This document shows, one piece after another, positions 11,310-22,165 of a stretch of DNA of 64,000 nucleotides. The notes beneath the pieces were generated by a model. The model was not told the origin of the DNA, ran no database searches, and was given only the letters and a program-made list of their open reading frames with translations. The position numbers were made by a program, and so were the translations under genes. This stretch comes from Prorocentrum cordatum (taxonomy: Eukaryota; Sar; Dinophyceae; Prorocentrales; Prorocentraceae): assembly GCA_963575745.1 (NCBI GenBank), contig CAUYUJ010000714.1, positions 120,773 to 184,772 of the forward strand, written 5' to 3'. Each line of letters opens with the position of its first letter. Positions within the stretch are counted from its first letter, which is position 1.

Positions 11310-11710
11310 CGGTTGGCTGGACTGCCGGGCTGCGCCGCGGGAGGGTGTTGGAGCTTGTCGGTGGGTTGGAGGATCGGATCTCGAGGCCGTCCTGGAGCTC
11401 TCGTCGGGAGGCTTTGGCCCGTCGGAGGGTCCTCCCGCTCCCCTCGCTGCCCTCCCCGTCATCCACGCCGTCATCCTCGTCGTCCGCCGCCGTGATCGTC
11501 GCCGTCCCCATTCTCTCCTTATGTCCCCCCACCGGTCCCATGGACGGAATCGGCGCGTCCCGCTCTTGTCCGATCTGGCTGCTGGATTGCGCCACAGGAT
11601 GGTTTTGGAGTTTGTCCACTGGCTGGACAAACGGATCCCGTGGCCATCTTGGAGCTCTCGTTGGGAGGCTTGGGCCCCTCTCAGGGAAAGTCGATCTCTG
11701 CAGCCCCTCG
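11310..11710 (+). repeat. Diverged direct duplication of about 120 bp
   Basis: Two segments, 11310-11440 and 11577-11700, share order and words (GGAGCTCTCGT(C/T)GGGAGGCTT(T/G)GG). A long minus-strand frame runs through both and into the microsatellite, but I do not regard it as a gene. 11.7-12.2 kb has nothing supportable, apart from short direct repeats of GAGCTTG and CGTCTGA. Confidence 0.5.
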
Positions 11711-12216
11711 CCGAGAGGGGTCAGGATTCTCGTTTCCCGGAAAAGCAAGAAGCGCTGACAGACAGCCATTAAGCATCCTAAAGCGCCTCAGCGTGTCGAG
11801 GGCGGTTTGGCGGAGCACTGGCGCACGATACTTGATCTCGGCCAGTCGGCGTTCAAGCCGGTGACGGTTATGGTCGTTACGACGCCTTGGTCCAAGGCAA
11901 ACAATCACATTTTGCAGTTGTTGCAATGTTCATTATATAGGCCGTTCGCGCACTTGGCGTCCGAGCTTTGAGCTCGGGCGTCTGAGCATTGAGCTTGAAT
12001 CTCGGGCGTCTGAATGTTCAGCTTGAATGGCAACACGGTTTCAGCAAGTAGGTGATGGGAACACATTGTTCTCAACGAGTTCAGGAACACCAGTCAAACA
12101 TGTATCAAAGCCGACGGCGCTTGCATTATTTATCCATCTCGCGCAAAGACTACAGACAGCGATATCGTAATGGTTACCATGTACCCCGTCGGCTTGAGTC
12201 GTGTGAAAAGAGCTGG

Positions 12217-12269
12217 TCTGTAGCCATTTGGGCTCAAGCCACTTCTGGATCAAGCCGTCGTTGCCCAAG
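12217..12269 (+). other. Three stacked dinoflagellate spliced-leader relics
   Basis: 12217-12238 matches 20 of 22 positions of the canonical dinoflagellate spliced leader (core GTAGCCATTT..GGCTCAAG). 12239-12254 (CCACTTCTGGATCAAG) and 12255-12269 (CCGTCGTTGCCCAAG) follow without a gap. Each resembles the part of the leader that remains after trans-splicing at the internal AG of an older leader, and the more 3' the copy the more degraded it is. This is the known signature of mRNA recycling: reverse transcription and reintegration of trans-spliced mRNA. Confidence 0.88.
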
Positions 12270-12316
12270 CTTCCATCAGCCCCCAAATTGTCACGTTCCT
12301 CCCGCTGCACGGCGCG

Positions 12317-12994
12317 ATGCCTGGCTTGGTGTCCTGTGCCTGCGGCTTGTTTGGCGTGGCTGCGGCACTCGGGGCCGTCAAGCTGGCTGGGTTCGTGCGC
12401 CGCATCCAGGGCTACAAGAGCACCGCCAAGAGTGGTGCTCTTGCGGCGCCCTCGGGCTTCGCCATCGAGGGCGCAGCAGCTGCAAGAGCCAAGGAGCTCC
12501 GGTGGTTTGTGATCGATGACCAGGTCATGGGCGGCAAGTCGCAGTCCGCACTCACAATGACAGATGCTGGAATCATCGAGTTCGCTGGCACGATCAATTC
12601 GACCGGCGGAGGATTCTCAAATTGCCGGACATTGGGGGACGAGGAGCCGCTTGGCTTCCCAGCCGGTGCGCGCTCAGTTGAGGTGACAGCGGTCGGGGAC
12701 GGAAGGCAGTACATGTTGACCTTGCACACCGCGGACTCCTGGGCCATGTCAGTTCCGTCGTGGGCGCATGCCTTCAGCACCGCGCCCTCAGGCCGAGAGC
12801 AAACCCACAGACTGAAGCTGAAGGACTTCGTGCCGAGAAAGCAAGGGCAGGTGGTGAAGGGGATTGAGCTGGACCCCACCAGTGTGACGGGCGTTGGCCT
12901 CAGCCGCACTCGCTTCGGGCTCAACGGCAAGCCCATCAAAGATTTCGAGGACGGGCCGTTCAAGGTGTCCCTCAAAAGGTTGGCGGTCGCATAG
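12317..12994 (+). CDS. CIA30-domain protein (intronless retrogene)
   Basis: 225 residues, ATG to TAG, intact. An N-terminal hydrophobic segment (about residues 7-25, GLFGVAAALGAVKLAGF) followed by basic residues suggests an organelle signal or membrane anchor. From about residue 60 the pattern WFVIDDQVMGGKSQS, then FAGTINSTGGGFSNCR, then VEVTAVGDGRQYML fits the CIA30 (complex I intermediate-associated protein 30/NDUFAF1-like) beta-sandwich domain. That domain serves mitochondrial complex I assembly in animals and fungi and appears in plastid proteins of plants and algae. Which of these roles applies here is unknown. The gene has no introns and a 47-bp leader after the stacked spliced-leader relics, so it derives from a processed mRNA. 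The ATG is the first in frame after the relics. No frame damage suggests it is still functional. Confidence 0.88.
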   Translation: MPGLVSCACGLFGVAAALGAVKLAGFVRRIQGYKSTAKSGALAAPSGFAIEGAAAARAKELRWFVIDDQVMGGKSQSALTMTDAGIIEFAGTINSTGGGFSNCRTLGDEEPLGFPAGARSVEVTAVGDGRQYMLTLHTADSWAMSVPSWAHAFSTAPSGREQTHRLKLKDFVPRKQGQVVKGIELDPTSVTGVGLSRTRFGLNGKPIKDFEDGPFKVSLKRLAVA

Positions 12995-12999
12995 TGAGC

Positions 13000-14690
13000 G
13001 TCAGCTGGAGCACAGTTTTCTGTCCGAGGCAAGCCCCTTTGACATGCCGGCTCCGCATGCGAGTTTCTCGGCAATTGCGCAGGAAGACAAAAACACGCTT
13101 GGAGAGCAGTTGTTCTGGTTTTCTGTGTAGTGTGTAAATTTGTCGCGCATCGGGTATACAGGAACTGCCCAACCGTGAATAGGAAGGCCGTTTCAGCCAG
13201 CTTCCTGGGGTCTGATCAGAGTCTGATCTTGGGCAAGGGGTGCGAATCAGGCTGGTCAGGCTTAAGCGGTTCAGTCCATGAGACCCATGTCTAGCCAGAG
13301 CCATGTCAGCATGCGATTTGATCTGGCAGTTCTTCCAGAAAGTAAGTCGGGCAAACATGGGTCGGCCAGTGAAACATCATGGCACGCGTCTATGCGCACT
13401 GCCGCTCCTAGCCCACGCAGTGGCGCCAGCTGGTGCGCCCACCGCGGCCGGCCGAGGCGTTGCGCGGCGTATCCCGGTCTGCTCCACGGGTGGCAGCCTC
13501 GTTCTGCGCTGTTGCTGTTGCCGCTGCCGTCACGGCAGGCGCTCCTGCGCTGCTGCTGCCGTCGGGGCTGTCCGACCTCGGCGCGTCGACGTGCGCACTG
13601 CGTGAGCTTCGCGCGGTGGCTGCGGTTGGTATGGCGGTGGTGCGTCCTGAGCTCGTGGTGGCTGTGGTGTGCAAGGGGTGGTGCGTCTTCTGGTGATGGC
13701 AGTGGTGGTGCTGGCCTGGTGATGGCTGGCGTCGGGGGGGTGGTGTCAGTGCTGGCAGCCACCCGTCGTAGGCAGTAGCGAGAACTCGTATCCGAAGTGT
13801 TGCGCCCTCAGCCGCCGTCCCCACTGGCTGAGCCATCTTGTGGTCGCACTGGGGAAGCTTGGTGACCATACAGTCGAAGTCGATGGTGGGGATGGGTCGA
13901 CTTGCATCCTTGCCTTTTCATTCCGTCCTTGAACACTTTCGATGGCGAGCCCCGCTTGGAAAGCTACGTCATGGACGTCCAAGGAACTTGCACTACGTCA
14001 TGGACGTCGAAGGCGCATGCATCCTTATCGCGCATCCTTACTATCAGTTTTGACTGTATTGGCCCATCTTGAAGCATCCGGGGCCGCCTGTGGGCCATCG
14101 AATCGCAATATCGGGGTTATGTTCGGGGCATCCAGGGACCATCTTGGAAGCATCTTGGGGCCAGAGTGTGGCATTGATGGGTCAGCCTGGGCGACTTGGG
14201 TGGCATATCGGGGCCTTTGTGAGGTCACCGTGGGGCCGTCTGGGGCGATCTCGGGGGCCCTGAAGGCCGACTTGATGACAGATCCGTCCACCTTGGTAGA
14301 CAGCGGAAATCGACCAGGGATGGAGATCGACCTGGCAAAAGCTCAAGACAGGACAGCGATCTGGAAGCACGCTTCACAGCTATGCAATCCCACGTCCGAA
14401 AGCTTTTACCACTGTCAACGCTACTGCTAAGACGCAAGAGCCCTTGCGTGCATTAAGATATCCCATGTGAAGACCACGTGAACCCACGAAAACACCACAC
14501 GAAAATGCACTCAAAGTAATACATGCCAATGTGTAATTAGGTGACCTCAAGTTTTCCTCACCGTGCTCGTCTTCTTCGGGTGTCTGCTCTCATTCCCCTT
14601 GCAACCTTGTGCTGCGAGAAAGACACAGGAAGCAGTCTGAACAACTTATAAAGGAGGGTCTCATGCGATGAGTTCAACTGATCAACATAT
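13000..14690. other. Region without supported gene
   Basis: GC-rich, with Ala/Arg/Val-rich frames on both strands around 13.4-13.8 kb typical of GC-rich noncoding DNA. At 14.06-14.3 kb a weak 'CATCTTGGGG' array starts. A duplicated TACGTCATGGACGTC word sits at 13965 and 13995. Confidence 0.4.
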
Positions 14691-14692
14691 AC

Positions 14693-14716
14693 ATGTGTAT
14701 ATATATATATATACAC

Positions 14717-14766
<50 letters not shown>
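14693..14766 (+). repeat. TA microsatellite
   Basis: Alternating TA/CATA run, palindromic overall. It is followed by AAGGGCTTCGCCCC, a short hairpin-forming word. Confidence 0.9.
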
Positions 14767-14770
<4 letters not shown>

Positions 14771-14819
14771 AAGGGCTTCGCCCCCTGCCGCCGGCCCCCT
14801 CTCCATCAGAATGGGATAT

Positions 14820-15440
14820 ATCAGAGTCGCGTCGGTGCGTCTCGGCGCTGCCTTGGCGCATCTTGGAACATCATCAGCGCATCTTGAGACGTTGGCGTTA
14901 TCCTAGTGGCCTTCGCCCCATCCCGCCATCGTGCCTGGGTTATGAGTCTGAGGCCCTTTGTATATGTGCTGGGGTGTCGTGGGGAGCCTCTCGGGGCCTC
15001 CTGGAGGCGGTTTGGGCGCCTCTTGGGAGCCTCTTGGGGCCTCGTGGGGTACATGGTGGGCCTCTCGGAGGCCTCTTGGGCGCGTCTTGGGAGTTTCTCG
15101 GGGCCTCTCGGCGGCCTTCTTGGGGCTTCTCGGGGCTTCTCGGAGCGCTTCTTGGGCCATCTCGGAGCCCTCTCGGTCCGTCGTGGGGCCTTCTTGGAGG
15201 CGTGTTGGGCTGTCTTGGGGCGGTCTTGGGAAATTCTTGATGCGTCTTGGAGCGTCGGAAAGCTGCAAATGCGAGAAGACCAAAATCCTTCAAGCACTTT
15301 CGTAACATCGACGAAGTTGGCCTCTTGGGGCTCTCTCGGGAGGCCTCTTGGAGCGCACTTGGGGCCTCTTGGGGCCCTCTTGGGCCGCTTGGAAACATCT
15401 TCGGGCGCTCTGGAGCACTCTTGGTCTCGACAATGCGAAT
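14820..15440 (+). repeat. Degenerate CTTGGGGCCT array with conserved module
   Basis: Same family as 655-1265. It contains a module at about 15240-15330 with GGAGCGTCGGAAAGC, then an A-rich stretch, then GGCCTCTTGGGGC. The module recurs at 16415-16500 and 20830-20920, so the family has a fixed internal landmark. Confidence 0.75.
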
Positions 15441-15817
15441 CTGGCGTAATTTGCGAGGGTTTATGGACTCGGGGACGCGAATGTGGTGTAAATCACGAAG
15501 GCTTGCTGCCGCGGGGAAGGATGAATTGTATAGGTCTGTTGCCTCGGGAGCGCAAGAATTGTATAAGTTACGATGTGGTGTGGCGTAATTTACGACGGGT
15601 TATGGCCTCGGGGGCGCGAATCTCATGTATTTGCACGCGTCCCACGCAACCCATATGAATTCAGGGAGCGCGATTTGGGCGTGGTACATTGCCGATTTGG
15701 GGCTCCCCCCCTCGCGCGGACCTCAACAATTGACAGTAGGAACCAGAAAGCAGGGTTGTAACATTGGAGACTTGAAACTGCAACTGGCGCGGGAAGCAGC
15801 ACCCTCCTCCTACAGCC

Positions 15818-15900
15818 TGATGTGTATGTATATATACACACATATACAAGATTGCAGTGGCGCTTCGCGCCATGCACCTTGCTCCTTGAAGTTTGGCACG
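15818..15900 (+). repeat. TATA/CACA run with conserved GCGCTTCGCGCC hairpin
   Basis: A TGTATATATACACACATATAC run is followed by a conserved stretch (TGCAGTGGCGCTTCGCGCC then ATGCACCTT) that recurs at 36390-36441. GGCGC-TTC-GCGCC can form a tight hairpin. Confidence 0.6.
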
Positions 15901-16084
15901 CTGGCGGAATAGCAGGAAGGTCAAGCCGACAATGTAGCGATAACTCCTTGTTGCCTTTTCCGGCATCGCCGCTATAATAATGTTTTTCGTTATCCTTCCT
16001 CCATTATTTTTGTTCCTCATTTTCGCCATACCCTGCGCATTCCCCCCATCCTCTCCTCAGCTCTTTTTTGCGGAGGCTCCTCCT

Positions 16085-16760
16085 TAGAGAGCCTCTGGGG
16101 GGGGCTTCACAAAAGTTGTTTCAGGCTTTCTCAAAGCCTTCTGGAGGCACCCTGGGCGTATTCTGAGGGCCTCTGGGGGCTTCCTCGGGCCACCCTGCCT
16201 CCAACCGCGGTATCCCTGAACGACCTGGTCACGATTTGGAATGCTTCAGAGGGTGTCTTGGGGCCATCTTGGGCCGCCATGGGGCTCTCTGAGGGCCATC
16301 TTGGACCCGTGTTGTGCCGTTTCGGGGCTCTCTTGGACTGCCTGGAAGCCCTTTCGGATGGTTGTGGGGCGAATTTGGAGCCTCCCAGGCGGCTTCGGAC
16401 GCCCAGAAGACCGCCGTCTTGGAGCGTCGGGAAGCCGAAAAGAGGAGAACCCCAAAATTCAACAAAAACCAAAAGAACATCAATGATTTTTGCTTCTTGG
16501 GGTCTTCTTGGAAGTGCTCTTGGAGGCCTCTTTGGGGCCGTCCTGGAGGCCTCTTGGGCCATCTTGAGGTCACGTCAGTCACTCTTGGAGCGCTCTTGTG
16601 CTGTCTTGGGGGTCTCTGGGACGTCTCCGATGACCCCCCTGATCGCCCTAGGTGTGCTGGGAAGGCTTGGCAAAACGCCCTGCGAGGCCCGGGGGGCCGC
16701 TTCGAGGCCCGTCCGGAGGGTCCCAAAGCCCCAGATCCCGGGAGTCCTGTTTTTTGGGGG
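16085..16760 (+). repeat. Degenerate CTTGGGGCCT array
   Basis: Same family, with the GGAGCGTCGGGAAGC module at about 16423. From 16.76 to 16.98 kb only low-complexity AT-rich sequence is seen. Confidence 0.7.
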
Positions 16761-17109
16761 GGTCCCCCCGCCCAGGGCTTGCAAACACATAAGAAGAGGA
16801 ATAGATGTATGGGTACACCTATAAAGATATTCATCTATCTGGACATATAGATATACGGATAACGCAGCACTGCGACAGAATCGCAGTCCATGCGAATACC
16901 TTAGGAAATCTTGCGAGCACCACGTGGATCCATGCGAGCACCACGTGAAACAATGCGCAAATACACAGGATAGCTCCCAAGGCTAATCTGCTGCATCCGT
17001 GCGAATTGCCCAGGAGGTCGCACAGTTCCTAAATGACAAGCCGCGGGCCGTGCTTGCAACGAGCAGGGAACTCGAATAGGCAGGCCTGTTGGAGGCGTTA
17101 TTTTTTTCG

Positions 17110-17884
17110 GGGGCATGATCCTTAACGCCAATCACGCGCCCGCGCCCAGGCCGGCGTCGCCTCCTTCGGGGACTGCGCGGGGAGGCCCGCGTGGACCATG
17201 GCCGCGGCCCAGCGCCAGATGGCCACGCCAATGGCCGCCCCGTCACGGCGCTGCAGCGCCCGGTGGCAGCTGCGCAGCCCACGGCGCCACGCGGCCCGCA
17301 GCGCCAGCGTCCGCAGCACCGCCTGCTATTCCGGGTGGGCGCGACCGTAGGCGGACCACACGGTGGGAACGTACGTGATGCCCGCCGCCGCCAGCTCGGC
17401 GAGGTGGCCGCTGTCGTCGTCGAGCTTCCGGGCGGGCATGGCGTCGAGGCAGTCCTCGCCAGCGCCTTGTGCCCCCGGGCTGCGCACGCGGACATCCAGA
17501 GCCGCCAGACGACCCACGAGGGCCGCGCTGGCCAGGACATCTGCATGGCGGGGCAGTGGTGCTGACGGTATCAGCCCGGGAGATTCTGCTTCGGCGCTGG
17601 GGTCGGCTAGGTGCGCCAGCGCCAGAACTTCCGGGCCACTCGTAGAAGGGGAACTCGTAGAGGTAGGCAGGCTTGTTTGAGGCGTTCCAGAACAGGGCCT
17701 CGCTTTCGCGGGCCGAAGGAGTTGACATCGCATCTTCGGGGAAAAGGCTAGCGGAAGCCTGCGGAAATAAGTCGGCGGCTGCTCGTCCGCGGGAAAGCGG
17801 CGGGAAGTGGCAGAAGTAAAAGCGAGGCATCAGCATGTCTGGATCCAGGATTTCTGCAGTCGTCCATATATTGGCGGCGCGCAC
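17110..17884 (-). pseudogene. Damaged minus-strand coding region
   Basis: Two frames look coding. One, from 17884 downward, contains ARESEALFWNASNKPAYLYE followed by FPFYEWPG. A second, to 17326, contains ALVGRLAALDVRVRSP then GEDCLDAMPARKLDDD, and ITYVPTVWSAYG. It meets an in-frame TAG at about 17324, after which coding-like sequence continues (VLRTLALRAAWRRG). The KPAYLYEF..FYE pattern is reminiscent of the C-terminal part of type-B carboxylesterases, but that is only a weak resemblance and I do not name it. Small introns could explain the first frame change; the stop favours decay. Confidence 0.4.
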
Positions 17885-18047
17885 AAGGGGGTGGGGAGAG
17901 GGGGGAGGGCTTCTTAGAAGGAGGCTGCTTCTTAGAAGGCGCCGGCCTTACATCTATAGAGAAGGCCCGCGCCTTCTAAGAAGCAGGGGTGCTTCTAAGA
18001 AGCCCTCCCCCCTCCCACCACCCCCCTCTGCGCGTGGCCAAATATAG
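17866..18047. repeat. Long palindrome (foldback repeat)
   Basis: Arms of about 80 bp. The left arm (ATATTGG..GCGCGCAC..AAGGGGGTGGGG, then GAGGGCTTCTTAGAAGG and CTGCTTCTTAGAAGGCGC) is mirrored on the right (GCGCCTTCTAAGAAGCAG, GCTTCTAAGAAGCCCTC, CCCCCTCTGCGCGTGGCC, AAATAT). The loop is about 15 bp. Nested CTTCT(T/A)AGAAG palindromes occur four times. Confidence 0.9.
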
Positions 18048-18233
18048 GTGCAGGTAGACCTGCAGTAGGCACGCCAAATAAGGATCCAGCCTGCTGGCAG
18101 GTGCCCCGCAGAAGCATCCTGTCCCCCCTGATAGCCTCGGGGCCCCACAGAAGGCCTTGGGGGACCTTATATGACACTCAAAGCTCGACGAATAATGTGG
18201 TCCAACATTTCTTCACGTATCCAGGTCTCTTAC

Positions 18234-18439
18234 ATGGGGTCGGAGTAGATGGGGTCGGAGGATCGCGCCGCATCGCCGATGCATCGGCGATGCGGCTCGA
18301 TGCAGAGCCCGATTGTCCCCAGGCCGACGTCGCGGATGCGTCGCCGACGTCGCCGATGCATCGCCGACGCATCGCCAATACATCGCCGATGCATCGGTGA
18401 TGCGGCGCGATCCTCGGACCCCATCTACTCGGTCCCCAT
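18234..18439. repeat. Second long palindrome (foldback repeat)
   Basis: The left arm starts ATGGGGTCGGAGTAGATGGG and then GATCGCGCCGCATCGCCGAT. The right arm ends ATCGGTGATGCGGCGCGATC and then CCCCATCTACTCGGTCCCCAT-like sequence. Arms are about 60 bp with few mismatches. The centre repeats GCATCGCCGATGCATCGGCG words. Confidence 0.9.
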
Positions 18440-18485
18440 CTAGGAGTCCTCTAACGTAGCAAAGCTTCTTCTTGTATGTCCTATC

Positions 18486-18640
18486 TTGTCGGGGAAACGT
18501 AAGACTCGACTGCGCCGGAACTCGGGCTTGGCGCCTCTTTCTGACGAGCGCGTCCTGGACTTTGACGGTCCAGATTTCGTGGAACGTCTGCAGCGGGAGC
18601 TCGCGTCGAATTTCAGAGTGGGTCTCGTCATTTTCCTCAT
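18486..18640 (+). other. Possible upstream coding patch
   Basis: One plus frame reads RLRRNSGLAPLSDERVLDFD then FVERLQRELASNFRVG, which is protein-like. It lies directly before exon 1 of the GH7-like gene but in a different frame. It may be a separate exon or chance. Confidence 0.25.
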
Positions 18641-18651
18641 GGCTCCGTCAG

Positions 18652-18819
18652 GGCCAACCCGAGTCCCCCGAACCCGAGTCTTACGTCTCCCCGACCTTGG
18701 GGAAAGCGAAGGAGTGGGACCTCGTGCAGTTCCCGGTGGCGCGCACGGGCGGGGCGGACGGGGGCGACAGCTTCTACACCGACGGCGACCGCGCCCACCG
18801 CGGCGACTACACCAACCTG
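18652..18819 (+). CDS. GH7-like cellulase, exon 1 (first exon found)
   Basis: 56 codons. Acceptor TCAG|GGC at 18650-18651, donor GT at 18820. The translation contains SPTLGKAKEWDLVQF and ends RAHRGDYTNL, which joins exon 2 in phase 0 to give YTNLVGKTFRFTISGL, equivalent to the strand before the first conserved Cys in family 7 glycoside hydrolases. Upstream exons (signal peptide, N-terminal third) were not found. A GGA tract begins just after the donor. Confidence 0.6.
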
Positions 18820-18834
18820 GTCAGCAAGACGGGG

Positions 18835-19085
18835 AGGGGAGGGAGGCGGAGAGAGGAAAGGGAGGATGAGGAGGAGGGGGAGGATGAGGAGGAGGAGGAG
18901 GAGGAGCAGGAGGAGGAGGTGGAGCAGGAGGAGGAGGAGGTGGAGCAGGAGGAGGAGGAGGAAGGCAGGAGGAGGGAGGAGGAGGAGGAGGAGGAGGAGG
19001 AGGAGGAGGAGGAGGAGGAGGAGGAGGAGGAGGAGGAGGAGGAGGGGGGGAGGGGGAGGCGGAGGAGAGGGAGGGGGATGGAGGA
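18835..19085 (+). repeat. GGA tract in intron 1
   Basis: Dense (GGA)n with GGT/GCA interruptions. It fills much of the 742-bp intron between exons 1 and 2. Confidence 0.95.
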
Positions 19086-19561
19086 GGCAGGTGGGAGCAG
19101 GGTCAGAGGGGGAAGCGACATTGATACCGCTTCCCCTTGGTTTTCGCCACGGTCGAATTCGCTTCGGGATGTATTGTCAGAAGGCACCTCACGAGACGCC
19201 CGTGGAGAAGCTGTATGGATATCTTGGCCCCCCAAGGGAGGGGGAGCAGAATGAGGAAGGAAGAGTCGTGGGTTTTAGTTTCACCCCGGATCCTGACTCG
19301 GGGCCTCCTGGGAGGCCTCTGGGGGCCTCGTGGGGCTCGACATGGCTTCAGAGACCCGAGATGGCGAGAAAAGTCGAAGCACTTCGCAACCGAGCGCAAC
19401 CGAGTTCAGAGCAAAGTTGCAAATGTCATCCTCGGCCCTCGAGGGTCGAGGGCAAAACTAGCGACGCATCGGGGAGGAAGGGAGTGAGCTTGTGCCGCCT
19501 CGCTAGAACCAGCCCGGGAGGAGGAAGAGAACGAGGGGGAGGAGGAGATCCCCCCGTGGAG

Positions 19562-19714
19562 GTCGGCAAGACGTTCCGCTTCACCATCAGTGGCCTGGGC
19601 GGCCTCGACTGCGGGTGCAATGCCAACTTCTACGCCGTCCGCATGGGGGCGGGCTGCGACGGCTCGGGCAACAACGGCGACCTCTGCGAGGACGGCGGGC
19701 TTGCGGGCTGTGGG
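19562..19714 (+). CDS. GH7-like cellulase, exon 2
   Basis: 51 codons. Acceptor GGAG|GTC, putative GA donor at 19715 (GGG|GAGGGA). It contains GLDCGCNANFYAVRM, the counterpart of the LPCGLNGALYFVEM strand of family 7 enzymes, followed by a Cys/Gly/Asp-rich loop ending LAGCG. Joined to exon 3 it reads LAGCGEIDFFEGN, placing a Cys directly before the catalytic box as in GH7. Phase 0 on both sides. Confidence 0.7.
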
Positions 19715-20454
19715 GAGGGAGGGGGATGAAGGCAGAGGAGGAGGAGGAGGACTAGAGGAGAACCAGGGTGCATAAGCGGTGTTGCAACACAGCCTCCCGT
19801 CCCGGAGTCCTCTCGTCACCAGTCCCTGCAGTGCAGCTGTAGGTTTTTTGAAAGCGCAATGGAGTAGCAAACGAGAGCACGTTTTGGGAAAGAACCGCCC
19901 TCTCTCCGATGGTATACTGCGGACGCTGTCTGGCCCCAGCACTTACGCAGTCGCATGCGAAAGTCCCTCAGTCCATATCTCTATATATATATATATATAC
20001 ACATCGGTAGATAAAAGAAATGTGTAAATGTCTATTGCACACTGTTGCACGTCCAGTCGTACGCCGCGAGGTTGTCTCGAGGGAGAGCACCATTCTGAGA
20101 AAAGGAACCGCACTTCATCCGTCTCACTGTTGGAAGAGGATTCCGCCGCTAATGGGACAGCCACGGCTCGAAAACAATTCGCCATCAAATCCTGCAGCAT
20201 CTGACAGCTGTTGCAAAGTTGAACTTGTAAGGAGCCGAGGCAAGAGCCACACTCTGAAGCAGAGCCGCCATCAAGAACTGCAAGTGTTCCAAACAGTACG
20301 GCGACTGCGCGCCAAGGCGACAGCCACATGCTGAACACGGCCCGCCCCAGATCCTTGCATTTTCTGGGGACACGTATGACGAAGTTGCACGGCGCACGCC
20401 CTCCTTCCGCGCAGCTGGTGGGGGTCACAGCCTCCAGTGTGTGTTGCAAGTGTG

Positions 20455-21085
20455 AGTTCACAGGAGCACTCTTGGTGTCCTCTTGGGAGCAGTTTTGGAC
20501 ATCTCGTGAACCTCTTCGGGGTCTCGTCGGGGCCTCTTGGGGCCTCTTGGGGACCTCTTGGGGCATGAGGCCCATTCGGGTCTCTTGATGGCCTCTTGTG
20601 GCCTCTTGGGGGCCTCTTGGGGGCTTCATGGGGGCTTCGGGGCCGAGGGCTCAAAATATCCGCTCGGTTCCCCCCATCTGGGACCCCTCTTGGAGCCGTC
20701 TTTGGTGCCTTTTGGGCCGTCTTGTGCGACTCTTGGGCAGTCGTCGTGGGGCTCTCTTGGGCAGTTTAGGGGGCCCTGTTGGAAGCCTCTTGGGTCGTCC
20801 TGGGGCGATCTTCGGGGCCTCGAGGGCCGTCTGGGAGCGTCGGGAAGCAGAAAAGTCGAGAAGGCAAACAACGATTGAAAACTTCAGGAAAATGAGTGAG
20901 TTTGGCCTCTTGGGGCCCTTTTGGGAGGCCTCTTGGAGGCCTCTTGGAGGCCTCTTGGGCCGTCTTGGGGGCCTCTTAGGCCGTTTTGGGGCAATCTTGG
21001 GCATCCGGAGCGATCCTTCGGCGCCCCTGGGCCCTATCGAACCGTCTCGGGGGCCTCTTAAGGCCCTCTTGGCCCGTCTTTGGCT
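20455..21085 (+). repeat. Degenerate CTTGGGGCCT array
   Basis: Same family as 655-1265, with the GGGAGCGTCGGGAAGC module at 20830 and the following A-rich stretch. Confidence 0.75.
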
Positions 21086-21232
21086 GACCCGAAAGAGTCA
21101 CGCGAGAAGGCGAACCAAGGCCCAGGGGGTACGCGGCAAAGATTCCTCACGACTGAGAATTGGGGTCTCCGAGATTAGGCACAAGACTTCGGGACACGCC
21201 CACTCCGTGACCAGCGGCACGGTGGAAGATGT

Positions 21233-21925
21233 ACGTGTATCTCTATATAGATGTACGTGCATGCTTATATCGAACCGTCTATCTATATATATATATATAT
21301 ACATACATATACATACATTTATACACACAGAAGCATGCATGCACACATACATGCATACATTCATACATGTGTACGTACACCTGTACACACATACCTACAT
21401 ACATGCATACATAACTACAAGCAAACATGTATGCACATACGTACATACATTTATACATACGTACGTATTTAATACATACATACATACATACATACATACA
21501 TACATACATACATACATACATACTTGCATGCATGCATGCATACATATATACTTACATACATGCATGCATACATACATACATACATGCATACATGCATATA
21601 TGCATCCATGCATACATGCATACATGCATACATGCATACTTGCATGCATGTATACACACATACACACATACGTACACACATACATACATACATACATACA
21701 TGCATACATACATACATACATACATACCTATATGCATGCGTACACACTCATAGACCTACATACACATATCTATATATACAATTACATGCATGCATGCATA
21801 CGTACATGCATACATACATACATGCATGCATGCATGCATGCACACATGTATGCACACACACGCATGTATACATACATTCAGACAAACATACATACAAACA
21901 TACACACATACATACATACATACAT

Positions 21926-21963
<38 letters not shown>

Positions 21964-22165
21964 CGACAGGCAGACAGATAGACAGACAGACAGACACACA
22001 GACAGACAGACTGACAGACAGACAGACAGGCAGGCAGGCAGGCAGACAGGCAGGCAGGCAGGCATGCATACACACACACATACATACACATACATGCATG
22101 CAATACATGCATGCATATCAGCATACGCGCATACACGCATCCATATAATTATATACATAGATGTG
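21233..22165 (+). repeat. CATA / CAGA / CATG satellite tract
   Basis: Almost 1 kb of CATA tetranucleotides with CATG and CACA variants. A (CAGA)n block at about 21927-22000 grades into (CAGG)n. All frames are open with Tyr/Ile/His/Thr translations; none is a gene. Confidence 0.97.

Noticed and set aside
10987-11769. 260-codon minus-strand gene
   Set aside because: It runs through the TGTGTC tract and two copies of a duplicated segment, with no conserved motif and biased composition.
17896-18005. CTTCTTAGAAG words as heat-shock elements
   Set aside because: TTC and GAA are spaced by three bases rather than two, and the words belong to a palindrome.
21900-22070. CAGA/CAGG block as a CRISPR-like array
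   Set aside because: There are no unique spacers; it is a graded simple repeat in a eukaryotic context.
21233-22165. CATA tract as a centromeric or telomeric satellite
   Set aside because: It is a simple tetranucleotide tract with no higher-order unit and no telomere-type repeat.
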